A stretch of DNA of 64,000 bases from Micromonospora inyonensis (GTDB lineage Bacteria; Actinomycetota; Actinomycetes; Mycobacteriales; Micromonosporaceae). Of this stretch, positions 45,319-54,556 are shown one piece after another. The notes under the pieces are model-generated. The model ran no database searches. It had not been told where the DNA came from and worked only from the letters and a program-made list of their open reading frames with translations. The stretch's first letter is position 1. Every line of letters begins with the position of its first letter. The position numbers and the translations under genes were made by a program. The DNA is taken from contig NZ_FMHU01000002.1 in the NCBI RefSeq assembly GCF_900091415.1, positions 3,286,001 to 3,350,000 on the forward strand. The letters run 5' to 3'.

Positions 45319-45616
45319 GATATGCGACTCCGACCCGTACCCGGACGCCCTCTACGCGACCGGCGGGCAGAACCCGCAGCTGAAGCACGCCTACCTCTTC
45401 ACCCCGGCCGGCTGGACCCTGGTCACCGGGACCGCCTCGGTCACCGGCGAGGGCAGCACGTTCAACCTGAGCCACACCTGCGCCGGCCAGCCGTCGGCCA
45501 CGCCGACTCCGACGCCGACGCCGACGCTGCAGGCCGTGGCGACCACCGGACCGACCGCAGCCGTCGGGCTCCGTCAGGCGGGGCCGGACGGCCGGGCAGC
45601 CCGACCAACGAATTGA
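45302..45616 (+). pseudogene. Remnant of a secreted Thr/Pro-rich surface protein
   Basis: A 104-codon frame without signal peptide contains KHAYLFTPAGWTLVTGTASVTG and FNLSHTCAG followed by a PTPTPTPT spacer, as in the last part of cell-wall-anchored actinomycete proteins. After the spacer the text becomes random, so the sorting signal is lost, and the N-terminus is missing. The first codons overlap the operator. I read it as a C-terminal fragment left after deletions. Confidence 0.45.
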
Positions 45617-45742
45617 TCAGTGTCTTTTATCACCATACCCGCGGGCGCACCCTGCGCGACCGGGCCAACCTCGGCCGAACATTTCAAGAAAGCCCTTTCC
45701 CGCCAAGTCAGACTGAATCACATCATCGATAACCTGCGACAT
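45617..45742 (-). CDS. Small peptide of 41 residues, unknown
   Basis: The frame starts MSQVIDDVIQSDLAGKGFLE and ends with a Gly/Arg-rich part containing one Trp and one Cys (GRGWPGRAGCARGYG). Codon use (GTT, ATC, GAT, ATT, TCT, TTG) is much less GC-rich than in neighbours. An acidic helical start followed by a Gly/Cys/Trp-rich end is the layout of precursor peptides of ribosomal natural products, but no modifying enzyme is near and the Shine-Dalgarno is weak (GAG). It may equally be a leader peptide or chance. Confidence 0.35.
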   Translation of the reverse strand: MSQVIDDVIQSDLAGKGFLEMFGRGWPGRAGCARGYGDKRH

Positions 45743-45932
45743 AGTCTCGGCGTAACAGCAGGTCAGCGAGGAGATGTGCGCATCGCCGGGTCGGCTCCGC
45801 CGGCTTTCGGGCGTGGACGGCCGTCCTGGCATACGAACGTACTGTTGCCGCCGACGATCCGGGCACGGGACAGTACCGCCAAGCGGTGCCGTCGATGCCG
45901 CCGCTCCACTGGAAGACCCTGAGGAGATCGCG

Positions 45933-47498
45933 ATGGCTCTACGACTCGCCGACGGCACCGCCTGGGCCGAGACCCTGTCCCGTGCGGTCGAGGCCGCCCC
46001 CGAGGCGTTCGACCCCGCCGGCCCCGACGGCACCACCACCCTGCGCAACCTCATCGAAGGAGACTGGGCCCCGGCCGGCACGCCCAGCCCCGTCCGCACC
46101 CCGATCGACAACACCGTCCTGGTCAACCTGCCCCGGCTGGACGCCGCCACGGCCCGCGCCGCCGTGGTCTCCGCCGCCGCCGCGCACCGCGACTGGGCCG
46201 AGACCCCGCTCGCCGAGCGGAAGGCCCGGGTGAACGACGCACTCGCCGCGCTGCGCGACCACCGCGACCTGCTGGCCCTCCTGCTGGTCTGGGAGATCGG
46301 CAAGCCCTGGCGGCTGGCCTGCGCCGACGTGGACCGGGCGCTCGACGGCGTCCGGTGGTACGTCGACGAGATCGACCGCATGCTCGCCGACGGGCGCGAG
46401 CCGCTCCCCGGCCCGGTCAGCAACATCGCCAGCTGGAACTACCCGATGAGCGTGCTGGTCCACGCCGAACTGGTCCAGCTCCTCGCCGGCAACGCGGTCA
46501 TCGCCAAGACCCCCTCGCAGGGCGGGGCGGTCTGCCTGACCGTCGCCCACGCGCTGATGCACCGGGCCGGCCTGCCCACCACCCTCGTCTCCGGGGGCGG
46601 CGAGGAACTGTCCGAGGTGCTCGTCCGCGCCCCGGAGATCGGTGCGGTCGCCTTCGTCGGCGGACGGTCCAACGGCGGGAAGGTCGCCGCCGCGCTCCTC
46701 GACTCCGACAAGCGCCACTTCATCGAGCAGGAGGGGCTCAACGCCTGGGGCATCTGGAACTTCTCGCAGTGGGACATGCTCGCCGCGCACCTGAAGAAGG
46801 GCTTCGAGTACGGCAAGCAGCGCTGCACCGCGTACCCGCGCTTCGTCGTGCAGCGGGACCTGGTCGACGAGTTCCTCGACATGTACCTGCCGGTGGTCCG
46901 TTCGGTGCGCTTCGGCCACCCGCTCGCCGTCGGCGACGACTGGTCCGCCGGTGACCCCCTGCCCGAGCTGGACTTCGGCCCGCTGATCAGCGCCACCAAG
47001 GCCGACGAGCTGCGCCGCAAGGTCGACGAGGCGGTACGCGGCGGCGCCGTCCCGCTCTACCGGGGCAAGCTCGACGGCGCACCGTTCCTGACCGGACAGG
47101 ACACGTCGGCGTACGTGGCCCCGTCGGTGCTGCTCGCCCCGCCCGGCCGCTCCCGGCTGATGCACGCCGAGCCGTTCGGCCCGGTCGACACGATCGTGGT
47201 CGTGGACACCACCGACGAGCTGCTCGCCGCGATGAACGCCTCCAACGGCGCGCTGGTCGCCAGCCTCGCCTGCGACGACGAGGAGGAAGCGGCGAAGCTG
47301 GCGGTGGACCTCCAGGCGTTCAAGGTCGGCATCAACAAGCCGCGCTCCCGGGGGGACCGGGACGAGCCGTTCGGCGGCCGGGGCGCCTCCTGGAAGGGCG
47401 CGTTCGTCGGCGGTGAGCTGCTGGTGCAGGCGGTCACGGTCGGCCGCAGCCGGCTCTTCGGCAACTTCCCCGACTACAACAGCTACCCGGCCACCTGA
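45933..47498 (+). CDS. Aldehyde dehydrogenase family protein
   Basis: A 521-residue NAD(P)-dependent aldehyde dehydrogenase of an unusual subgroup. The Asn motif is NIASWNYPMSVLVHAEL, cofactor phosphate contact AVIAKTPSQGG, Glu region HFIEQEGLNAWGIWNF, and catalytic Cys in GFEYGKQRCTAYPRFVV (instead of the common GQxC). The C-terminus keeps RSRGDRDEPFGGRGASWKGAFVGG. The ATG at 45933 has GAGGAG seven bases upstream. It stands alone, so the substrate is unknown. Confidence 0.88.
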   Translation: MALRLADGTAWAETLSRAVEAAPEAFDPAGPDGTTTLRNLIEGDWAPAGTPSPVRTPIDNTVLVNLPRLDAATARAAVVSAAAAHRDWAETPLAERKARVNDALAALRDHRDLLALLLVWEIGKPWRLACADVDRALDGVRWYVDEIDRMLADGREPLPGPVSNIASWNYPMSVLVHAELVQLLAGNAVIAKTPSQGGAVCLTVAHALMHRAGLPTTLVSGGGEELSEVLVRAPEIGAVAFVGGRSNGGKVAAALLDSDKRHFIEQEGLNAWGIWNFSQWDMLAAHLKKGFEYGKQRCTAYPRFVVQRDLVDEFLDMYLPVVRSVRFGHPLAVGDDWSAGDPLPELDFGPLISATKADELRRKVDEAVRGGAVPLYRGKLDGAPFLTGQDTSAYVAPSVLLAPPGRSRLMHAEPFGPVDTIVVVDTTDELLAAMNASNGALVASLACDDEEEAAKLAVDLQAFKVGINKPRSRGDRDEPFGGRGASWKGAFVGGELLVQAVTVGRSRLFGNFPDYNSYPAT

Positions 47499-47539
47499 CC
47501 AGCGACGCCCGGGGCCCCGCCGGCGCTACGGTCACCACC

Positions 47540-47614
47540 ATGGCCGCGATCGATGTGGTGCTCGCCGACCCCGAGGGCAACCGGTTCTGCGTCTCCGGGC
47601 GGCGGGCCGGCTAG
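47540..47614 (+). pseudogene. VOC/glyoxalase-family C-terminal fragment
   Basis: Twenty-four codons, AIDVVLADPEGNRFCVSG, match the last strand of vicinal-oxygen-chelate proteins, with the metal Glu of DPEGN. Nothing of the remaining domain is found upstream. It is a tail left behind by deletion. Confidence 0.55.
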
Positions 47615-48693
47615 ACCTGGGTCGGGCAGTGGCGGCCAGTGAGCGGGAGCGTGGCGGTGAGCACCGACCCGTCCCGCTCCAGGTGCATCGGACGGTCGAG
47701 CCGGTGCAGGATCCGCAGCATCGGGGCGTTCCCGGTGTGCACGTACAGCTCCAGCGCCGCGTACCCGGCCCGGTCGGCGTGGGTGACCAGCCGGCGCAGC
47801 AGTGCGCCACCGAGGCCACGGCGCTGCCGGTCGTCGGCGACCAGCAGCGCCGCCTCGGCCTGGTCCCCCTCGCCGAGCAGGTTCGCCATCGCGACCACCG
47901 ACTCCGCCGAACCGGCGGCGTCGGTCTCGGTGGCGACCAGGGTCGTTCCCCGCGTCGGGTCGAGCAGCCGCCGCAACCGCTCCGGCGACGGGCTGCCCGC
48001 CCCACTCAGGTAGCGGCCGTGCAGGCTCCGCGCCGAGCACCGCTCGTGCAGCCGCCCGACGGCGGGGAGGTCGTCCGGCCCGGCCGGGCGTACCCCCAGC
48101 TCGGTGCCGTCCGGCAGGACCAGGGTGACCTGCTCGGCGGCCCGGCGCGCGACGGTGGTCGCCAGTTCGACCAGCGCCTGCGCCCGCGCGTACTCCGCCG
48201 GAGTGAAGTCCGGCGCGGTCCGGGACAGGTCGAACCAGCCACCGGCGGCGTCACCGAGACACATCCGGGTGCCCTCGACACCGGCCACCGGGCCACCACC
48301 GGCGCCGGCGGCTCCGCTGCCGGCGGCGGGCACCGGCCGCCAGGTCACCGTCTCCGCGCCGAGCAGGGCGCGCAGCGCCTCGCCGGTCGCGTCCGGGTCG
48401 CGGACCAGCCGGGTCGCCAGCCCGAGCACCCGGGTGGGCTGGTCGACCAGGCCGCGCGCCTCGCTACGGGCGATCCAGCAGTTCCGGCCCCGCCCCTTCT
48501 CGACGGCGGCGAACAGGTCGGCCTCACCGAGGGTGTCCGGCGCGTCGACGAGGAAGTCGTCGACCGCCCCGGCCTCGGTGGTGTGCACCTGGAGGGCGAG
48601 GATGTTCACCCCCCGCAGCGCGAGGCTGGCGGTGAGCACCGACAGGTAGCCGGGCCGGTCGTCCACCGTGGCCCGGATCCGCCAGAGGGTCAC
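47611..48693 (-). CDS. ACT domain-GNAT acetyltransferase fusion
   Basis: A 360-residue protein. An N-terminal ACT domain ([39 protein letters not shown], residues 10-50) is followed by a second ACT-like region and a C-terminal GNAT domain starting near residue 190 ([20 protein letters not shown]) with the acetyl-CoA loop [20 protein letters not shown]. Actinomycete ACT-GNAT proteins are known as lysine acetyltransferases that respond to amino acids, with acetyl-CoA synthetase as a target in Micromonospora, as I recall. The GTG overlaps the upstream ACT gene (GTGA). Confidence 0.82.
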   Translation of the reverse strand: MTLWRIRATVDDRPGYLSVLTASLALRGVNILALQVHTTEAGAVDDFLVDAPDTLGEADLFAAVEKGRGRNCWIARSEARGLVDQPTRVLGLATRLVRDPDATGEALRALLGAETVTWRPVPAAGSGAAGAGGGPVAGVEGTRMCLGDAAGGWFDLSRTAPDFTPAEYARAQALVELATTVARRAAEQVTLVLPDGTELGVRPAGPDDLPAVGRLHERCSARSLHGRYLSGAGSPSPERLRRLLDPTRGTTLVATETDAAGSAESVVAMANLLGEGDQAEAALLVADDRQRRGLGGALLRRLVTHADRAGYAALELYVHTGNAPMLRILHRLDRPMHLERDGSVLTATLPLTGRHCPTQV

Positions 48694-49397
48694 GACCGTC
48701 CCCCGGGTGCCGGAGCCGACGCGGCGCCTACCAGGTCGAGCCGGTCGCCGAGGATCACCGCGCTGGCCCGTACCAGCTGGGACAGCCGGTCCACCTCGGT
48801 GCGGTGGAACGCGGCCGGGGAGAGCGTCTCCGCAGCTCCTCGCGCCACCACCAGCACCAGCCCGGCCCGCCCGAACGGCGCGACGGCGTAGTGGCCGCCG
48901 TCGGGCGCGGTCATGGCGCGGGAGCGCAGCGGGGTCACCTCCGGCAGGATCGGCGCGACCGGGGTACGCCAGCTCGCGTAGCCGACCGTGGCCACACCGC
49001 CGCCGGAGGACGCCCAGTCGACCGGCACCGTCGCGGCCACCGCCCAGTCCGCCGCCAGCAGGCCGGGCACCGCGTCGACCAGGGTGGCGAGCCCGTCGGC
49101 CGGGTTCGCGGCGACCTGGGCCAGCAGCTCGGCGTCCTGCCCGGTGGCGGTCGGCGCGCCGATCGCCCGCCACACCCCGTCCACCTGCACACCGGGGATC
49201 GCGGCCAGACCGGCCATCAGCCGCTCCAGCCGCCCGGCGCCCGGCCAGACCACGGTGAAGTCGTCGACCGCGCGGCCACCGAGCCGTTCCAGCACCACCA
49301 CCTGGACGATGTCGGCGCCGGAGACCCCCAGGGTGCGGGCCACCTGGCCGAGCGTGCCGGGTCGATCCGGCAGGGTCACCCGAACTCTCAGCAGCAT
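48690..49397 (-). CDS. ACT-domain protein coupled to the ACT-GNAT gene
   Basis: A 235-residue protein with an ACT domain at residues 1-70 ([46 protein letters not shown]). A GAF-like domain may follow, ending [20 protein letters not shown]; that second assignment is tentative. It has no catalytic domain. The 4-bp overlap with the ACT-GNAT gene suggests the two proteins interact, this one sensing an amino acid or another small ligand. Confidence 0.75.
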   Translation of the reverse strand: MLLRVRVTLPDRPGTLGQVARTLGVSGADIVQVVVLERLGGRAVDDFTVVWPGAGRLERLMAGLAAIPGVQVDGVWRAIGAPTATGQDAELLAQVAANPADGLATLVDAVPGLLAADWAVAATVPVDWASSGGGVATVGYASWRTPVAPILPEVTPLRSRAMTAPDGGHYAVAPFGRAGLVLVVARGAAETLSPAAFHRTEVDRLSQLVRASAVILGDRLDLVGAASAPAPGGRS

Positions 49398-49545
49398 GTC
49401 TGTCCCCCATCGCTCGGCGGCCGGTACCCGTCCGGCAGGCTGGTCCCCAGCGTGTCCGACGGCCGTTTCGCCCCTGTTGCCGCGCGGTGTCCCCGGCGAA
49501 AAACGCGTCTTGACACGAAGAACCGAGGTGCCATCAACTATTCGG

Positions 49546-50643
49546 ATGACCGATCCGGCCGTCGACGCGGTCCGGCCGGGGACCGGCTCGGCCTCCCCCG
49601 CCGGTACGCCCCCGCGCGGGCTCGACCTCGACCGGCTCGCCGCTCACCTCGCCGCCCACCGGCCCGACCTGGCCGGCGGCCCGTTGCGCGCCCGCCTGAT
49701 CGCCGGCGGGAAGTCGAACCTGACCTACCTGCTGGCCATCGGCGACCGGGAGGTGGTGCTGCGCCGGCCTCCGCTGGGCCACGTGCTGGCCACCGCGCAC
49801 GACATGGCCCGGGAGCACCGGGTGATCAGCGCGCTCGCCCCGACCGGGGTGCCGGTGCCGGCTCCGCTACTGCTCTGCACCGACCCGGCGGTGATCGGCG
49901 CGCCGTTCTACCTCATGGAACGGGTCGACGGAACGGTCTACCGCAGTCGCGCGCAGACCGACCGGCTCACCGCCGGGCAGCGGCGGGACCTGGCCATCGC
50001 GATGATGGACACCCTGGCCACGCTGCACTCGGTGCCGCCGGCCGAGGTGGGGCTCGCCGACTTCGGCCGCCCCGACGGCTACCTCGCCCGCCAGGTCCAC
50101 CGCTGGGCCGGCCAGCTCGACAGGTCGCGCAGCCGGCCGCTGCCCGGCGTCGACGAGCTACGCGACCGCCTCGCCGCGACCGTCCCGGAGGGGGCGAACG
50201 ACGGCCGGATCGTGCACGGCGACTACCGGCTGGACAACCTGCTCGCCACCGTCGAACCGGTCGCCGTCCGCGCGGTGCTCGACTGGGAGATGGCCACCCT
50301 CGGCGATCCGCTGGCCGACCTGGGTCTGCTGCTGACCTACTGGGACGTGCTGGGCGACTCCGACCTCGCCGCCGGCAACCCGGTGGCCGACGGGCTCGGC
50401 CCGCGCGCCGGCTTCCCCACCGGCACCGAGCTGATCGAGCGGTACGCCGGCCGGGCCGACGTGGACGTCGGCCCGCTGCACTGGCACGTGGCGCTGGGCT
50501 GTTTCAAGCTCGCCGTGATCTGCGAGGGGATCCACTACCGGCACACCCTCGGGCAGACCCTCGGCGAGGGGTTCGACCAGATCGGGGAGCTGGTGGCACC
50601 GCTGGTCGCACACGGGTTGGCCGCCACCGGCGAGCGTGGCTGA
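49546..50643 (+). CDS. Phosphotransferase family protein (ACAD10/11-type kinase)
   Basis: A 365-residue APH-fold kinase. [47 protein letters not shown] opens the kinase domain, [12 protein letters not shown] is the catalytic loop (Asp) and [24 protein letters not shown] the metal motif. The [15 protein letters not shown] wording is that of kinases linked to acyl-CoA dehydrogenases rather than antibiotic resistance. In ACAD10/11 and the levulinate pathway related kinases phosphorylate the hydroxyl of 4-hydroxyacyl-CoA. It is followed after 74 bp by such a dehydrogenase. TTGACA at 49510 is a possible -35 box. Confidence 0.85.
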   Translation: MTDPAVDAVRPGTGSASPAGTPPRGLDLDRLAAHLAAHRPDLAGGPLRARLIAGGKSNLTYLLAIGDREVVLRRPPLGHVLATAHDMAREHRVISALAPTGVPVPAPLLLCTDPAVIGAPFYLMERVDGTVYRSRAQTDRLTAGQRRDLAIAMMDTLATLHSVPPAEVGLADFGRPDGYLARQVHRWAGQLDRSRSRPLPGVDELRDRLAATVPEGANDGRIVHGDYRLDNLLATVEPVAVRAVLDWEMATLGDPLADLGLLLTYWDVLGDSDLAAGNPVADGLGPRAGFPTGTELIERYAGRADVDVGPLHWHVALGCFKLAVICEGIHYRHTLGQTLGEGFDQIGELVAPLVAHGLAATGERG

Positions 50644-50717
50644 GGCGGGCAGGAGGGCGGCCGGCGTCGCCGGATCGACACGACAGGGCAGCCGGCGGGC
50701 CGCCCGGGGAGGGACAC

Positions 50718-51935
50718 ATGGACTTCGGCTTCGACGCCCGGACCACCGAGCTGCGCGAGGTGTTGCTGCGGTTCCTGGAGGAACGGGTCCACCCGGCCGA
50801 GGCGGTGCACGCGGAGCAGGTCGCGGCGGCCGGTGACCCGTGGGCGCGTCCGCCGGTGCTGGCGGAGCTGAAGGCCGAGGCGCGGGCCCGGGGCCTGTGG
50901 AACCTCTTCCTTCCCGACCCGCGCCACGGGGCCGGCCTGACCAACCTCCAGTACGCCCCGCTCGCCGAGCTGACCGGGCGCAGCCCGCACCTGGCCCCGG
51001 AGGCGCTGAACTGCGCCGCCCCGGACACCGGCAACATGGAACTGCTCGCCGCGTTCGGCACCGGGGAGCAGCAGGAGCGGTGGCTGCGTCCACTGCTCGA
51101 CGGTGAGATCCGCTCGGCGTTCTGCATGACCGAGCCGGAGGTCGCCTCCTCCGACGCCACCAACATCGCCACCCGGATCGTCCGGGACGGCGACGAGTAC
51201 GTCGTCAACGGACGCAAGTGGTGGTCGTCCGGAGCGATGGACCCGCGCTGCGAACTGCTGATCGTGATGGGGAAGACCGATCCGGACGGTGAGCGGTACA
51301 AGCAGCAGAGCATGATCCTGGTGCCCCGGGACACCCCGGGCGTGACGATCCGCCGGGGCATGACCGTGTTCGGGTACTCCGACGCCGCGCACGGCGGGCA
51401 CGCCGAGGTCGACTTCACCGACGTCCGGGTGCCGGTGGCGAACCTGGTCGGGGTGGAGGGCGGCGGCTTCGGCATGGCCCAGGCCCGGCTCGGGCCGGGC
51501 CGCATCCACCACTGCATGCGGCTGGTGGGGATGGCCGAGCGGGCCCTGGAGCTGATGTGCCGGCGGGCCGTCGACCGGGTGGCGTTCGGCCGGCCGCTGG
51601 CCGAGCAGGGGGTGGTCCAGGAGTGGATCGCCCAGTCGCGGGTGCGCATCGAGCAGGCCCGGCTCCTGGTGCTCAAGACCGCTTGGCTGATGGACACGGT
51701 CGGCAACAAGGGCGCGCACACCGAGATCCAGGCCATCAAGATCGCCGCCCCGGCGATGGCGGAGTGGGTCATCGACAAGGCCATCCAGGCGCACGGCGGG
51801 GCCGGGGTCAGCCAGGACACGCCGCTGGCCGCGCTCTGGGCGCAGGCCCGCACGCTCCGCCTCGCCGACGGCCCCGACGAGGTCCACCGCGCCTCCCTCG
51901 CCCGCCGCGAACTCCGTGCCTACCGCACCTCCTGA
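50718..51935 (+). CDS. Acyl-CoA dehydrogenase (ACAD10/11-like)
   Basis: A 405-residue flavoprotein dehydrogenase. [39 protein letters not shown] holds the FAD/substrate contacts, [16 protein letters not shown] the FAD arginine/glutamine region, and [34 protein letters not shown] the C-terminal signature. GGGGAGGG precedes the ATG. With the kinase upstream it reconstructs the two halves of ACAD11: phosphorylation and removal of a hydroxyl, turning 4-hydroxyacyl-CoA into an enoyl-CoA for beta-oxidation. That pathway role is inference from gene pairing. Confidence 0.92.
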   Translation: MDFGFDARTTELREVLLRFLEERVHPAEAVHAEQVAAAGDPWARPPVLAELKAEARARGLWNLFLPDPRHGAGLTNLQYAPLAELTGRSPHLAPEALNCAAPDTGNMELLAAFGTGEQQERWLRPLLDGEIRSAFCMTEPEVASSDATNIATRIVRDGDEYVVNGRKWWSSGAMDPRCELLIVMGKTDPDGERYKQQSMILVPRDTPGVTIRRGMTVFGYSDAAHGGHAEVDFTDVRVPVANLVGVEGGGFGMAQARLGPGRIHHCMRLVGMAERALELMCRRAVDRVAFGRPLAEQGVVQEWIAQSRVRIEQARLLVLKTAWLMDTVGNKGAHTEIQAIKIAAPAMAEWVIDKAIQAHGGAGVSQDTPLAALWAQARTLRLADGPDEVHRASLARRELRAYRTS

Positions 51936-51968
51936 CCTGACCTCCGGCCCGGTTGCCCTTCCGAGGGG

Positions 51969-53015
51969 TCAGGCGGAGGCGCGGGGGACCAGGTGGGTGT
52001 CGAGCAGGACGTAGGGGGCGGGGAGGTCGTCGCCGCGGATCCGGGCAACCAGCAGGTGGGCCATCTGCCGGCCCATCTCCTCCACCGGCTGGAAGACCGT
52101 GGTCAACGGCGGGTCCGACTGCCGGGCGATCGGCGAGTCCTCGTACCCGACCACCGCCACGTCCTCGGGCACCCGGCGGCCGGCCTCGCGCAACGCCCGC
52201 AGCGCGCCGTACGCCATCAGGTCACTGGCAGCGAAGACGGCGTCGAGGTCCGGACAGGACTCGAGCAGCCGTCGCATGCAGGCGGTGCCGCTGCCCTCGC
52301 TGAAGTCCCCGTACGCGATCATCGCCGGGTCGACCTGGCCCCTGGTGGCCGCGACGGCCTCCCGGTAGCCGGTCAGCCGGGCCAGGCCGGCGCCCATGTC
52401 CTGCGGGCCGGCGATGGTGGCGATGCGCCGTCGTCCCTTGGCGGCGAGGTACTCCACCGCCTGCCGGGCACCGCCGACGTTGTCCACGTCCACGAAGTAG
52501 GCGGGCTGGGCCCCGGGGCGCAGCATCCGCGCCGGCCGGCCGCCGAGCACGGTGGGCAGCCCGCGCTCCTCCAGCAGGGTGGGCAGCGGGTCGGCGTCGT
52601 GCAGGGACAGCAGCAGGACGCCGTCGACGTGCTGGTTGGTGAGGTGGTGCTCGACCCGCTCCCGCTCGACCGGTGACTGGGCCATGGCGAGCCAGAGCTG
52701 CATCGGGGTCTCCAGCAGCCCGGAGCTGATCCCCCGGACGATGCCGGCGAAGAACGGCTCGGTGAAGACCCGCTCCCCGGACTCGGAGACCACCAGGGCC
52801 ACCGAGTCGGTACGCTGGGTGACCAGGGCACGGGCGGCCCGGTTCGGCACGTACCCCAGCTCGGCGATGGCCTGCTGCACCGCAGCTCGGGCCTCCGGGC
52901 TCACCTGCGGTGATCCGTTGACCACGCGGGAGACCGTCCCGCGACCGACGCCGGCGCGGGCCGCCACCGCGTCGAGGGTCGGGCGCCCGAGCGAGCGGGT
53001 GCGCTGGGTTGTCAT
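51969..53015 (-). CDS. LacI-family regulator, CebR-like
   Basis: A 348-residue LacI repressor. The N-terminal HTH is RPTLDAVAARAGVGRGTVSRVVNGSPQVSPEARAAV with the hinge helix RAARALV; the periplasmic-binding-protein-like domain follows (VDGVLLLSLHDADP, VDVDNVGGARQAVEYLA, VVGYEDSPIARQSDPPLTTV). GGAGGAG stands before ATG 53015. Wording and context (beta-glucosidase and sugar-binding protein remnants with GGGAGCGCTCCC operators) identify it as the cellobiose/oligosaccharide repressor type. Its own gene is intact although its operon is destroyed, so it now has few local targets. Confidence 0.88.
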   Translation of the reverse strand: MTTQRTRSLGRPTLDAVAARAGVGRGTVSRVVNGSPQVSPEARAAVQQAIAELGYVPNRAARALVTQRTDSVALVVSESGERVFTEPFFAGIVRGISSGLLETPMQLWLAMAQSPVERERVEHHLTNQHVDGVLLLSLHDADPLPTLLEERGLPTVLGGRPARMLRPGAQPAYFVDVDNVGGARQAVEYLAAKGRRRIATIAGPQDMGAGLARLTGYREAVAATRGQVDPAMIAYGDFSEGSGTACMRRLLESCPDLDAVFAASDLMAYGALRALREAGRRVPEDVAVVGYEDSPIARQSDPPLTTVFQPVEEMGRQMAHLLVARIRGDDLPAPYVLLDTHLVPRASA

Positions 53016-53104
53016 GGTTCTGCTCCTCCGACGTCGGGCGGACCGGCGGGGAACCCGCAAGAGGGCACCCGCCGGAGCCGCCCGTTACTGGCTGGCCCTG
53101 CGGC

Positions 53105-53940
53105 CTATTGTGCGGCCAGACCGTTGCGTCGGATCACCTCGGCGTACCACCTGGCGCTGGACTTCGGGATGCGGAGCTGGCTGTCGTAGTCGACATACAC
53201 CATGCCGAAGCGCTTGGTGCAGCCCCACGCCCACTCGAAATTATCCATCAGCGACCAGGCGAAGTACCCGCGCAGCGGCACCCCGGCGCCGATCGCCTCG
53301 TGGGCCGCCCGCAGGTGGGCGTCGAAGTACGCCAGCCGGTCCGGGTCGTGGACCCGGCCGTCGACGACCGTGTCGACGAACGCCGACCCGTTCTCGGTGA
53401 CGTACAGCGGCAGGTCGGTGTACTCCTCGTGCACCCGGCGCAACGTCTCGACCAGGCCGGGGGCGTCGATCTCCCAGTCCATGTCGGTGACCGGCACCCC
53501 TCGGGTGACGAACCGCACCGACTCGCTCCCCGGCCAGCAGGACGGCGCCCGCCAGTACGTCTCCGGCGCGGCCCCCTCGATCGGCGCGGCCACCACGTGC
53601 CAGCTGTAGTAGTTGACACCGACCAGGTCCAGCGGGGTGGAGATCGTCGCCAGGTCGCCCTCACGGACGTGCCCGAAGTCGCTCACCCGGGCCCAGGTCG
53701 GCGACCAGGTCGGCCGGGTACCGCCCGCGCAGGATCGGGTCGAGGAAGAACCGGTTGGCCAGCCCGTCGATCCGGCGGGCCGCGTCGGCGTCGCCGGGCG
53801 AGTCGCTGGCCGGGGTCACCGGGTACAGGTTGAAGGTCACCCCCACCTCGGCGGCGTGCCGGCCGGCGCGCAGGGCCTGCGTGGCGAGGCCGTGCCCGAG
53901 CATGAGGTGGTGTCCGGCGCGGACCGCCTCGATGCCGGCC
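53105..53940 (-). pseudogene. GH1 beta-glucosidase, C-terminal half, frameshifted
   Basis: The text from HHLMLGHGLATQALRAG onward, then NLYPVTPASDSPGDADAARRIDGLANRFFLDPILRG and, after a one-base insertion near 53686-53694 (CTGGGCCCGGGTGAGC), SDFGHVREGDLATI, LDLVGVNYYS, the nucleophile motif LYVTENGSAF and WSLMDNFEWAWG. The N-terminal half with the acid/base NEP motif is missing because the gene is fused near 53940 to a binding-protein fragment. It cannot be an active enzyme. Family members hydrolyse cellobiose and similar beta-glucosides in the cytoplasm. Confidence 0.88.
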
Positions 53941-54215
53941 GATGTCGACGAACCTGTGCTCGGGGTCGGCGGCGGCGAACTTCTTGCCGGTCCCGGTGAA
54001 GGCGTCCCAGGTGGGCCAGAGCTGGGCGACCTGCTCCCGGTCGGTGGGCAGGTGGGCCGCCTTGAAGAGGTCGCTGCGGTAGCACAGCGCGTGATCGGCC
54101 CGTCGGAGCTACCGCTGTTCGCGTCGTCGTTGCCGCAGGCCGCGACGCTGGCGAGGGCCGCGACGGACGCGAGCGCGAGGGCCGCGAACCGTCGGCGGCG
54201 GAAGGTGAGGCTCAT
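53941..54215 (-). pseudogene. Sugar ABC transporter lipoprotein (CebE-like), two internal pieces
   Basis: ATG 54215 begins a lipoprotein signal peptide with the lipobox VAACG. About 42 residues in, near 54090, the sequence jumps to an interior part in another frame, ALCYRSDLFKAAHLPTDREQ then LWPTWDAFTGTGKKFAAADPEHRFVD. This is typical of oligosaccharide-binding proteins; it then breaks off at the beta-glucosidase fragment. The rest of the binding protein and both permease genes normally lying between it and the glucosidase are gone. Two LacI-type operators are upstream. Confidence 0.8.
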
Positions 54216-54265
54216 CCTGACCCCTTTTTCGGTGGTGAGTCTGTCGTGTGGTGGGGGCACGCCCC

Positions 54266-54279
54266 GGGGAGCGCTCCCA
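54266..54279. promoter_or_regulatory. LacI/CebR-type operator 1
   Basis: GGGGAGCGCTCCCA matches the CebR palindrome TGGGAGCGCTCCCA in 13 of 14 bases, 51 bp upstream of the binding-protein start. Confidence 0.75.
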
Positions 54280-54315
54280 AGAGAGCCGCCGGGTAACGGG
54301 CGTGTCAATAGATCG

Positions 54316-54329
54316 TGGGAGCGTCCCCA
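54316..54329. promoter_or_regulatory. LacI/CebR-type operator 2
   Basis: TGGGAGCGTCCCCA is a second copy with two mismatches, 36 bp further upstream of operator 1. Confidence 0.55.
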
Positions 54330-54417
54330 TATCGTTACCGCGAAAGCGTCTTCCGCCACCCGAAACGCCCCGCTAAGCCCGGCTTAAGCCGTCACCGCCG
54401 TCGCCGATCGACGTCAC

Positions 54418-54467
54418 ATGCGGCATCCGGGGCAGTCCCGGGGCCCGAACAGCCCAGGATGCCGCAT
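54418..54467. terminator. Inverted repeat after the pRiA4b-type gene
   Basis: ATGCGGCATCC and GGATGCCGCAT form an 11-bp stem with a 28-base loop, 90 bp beyond the stop of the minus-strand gene at 54557. The loop is long, so terminator is only one option. Confidence 0.4.
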
Positions 54468-54556
54468 CTCGAGGTGATCAAGCCGCAGGAGCCCGCGGCA
54501 ACCCGAAGGAGCCCGCGGGAGGGCGGGCGCCGACGGACGGCCGGGTCAGGGAGTGG

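Larger units (their letters stand above)
44963..45932. other. Gene-poor stretch of 970 bp
   Basis: It contains the upstream region of the lysozyme-like gene (no motif recognised), an orphan LacI/CebR-type operator (45301-45318), a decayed surface-protein frame (45302-45616), a small low-GC reading frame (45617-45742) and the leader of the aldehyde dehydrogenase gene. The part 45617-45760 has noticeably lower GC than the rest of the window. Confidence 0.6.
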
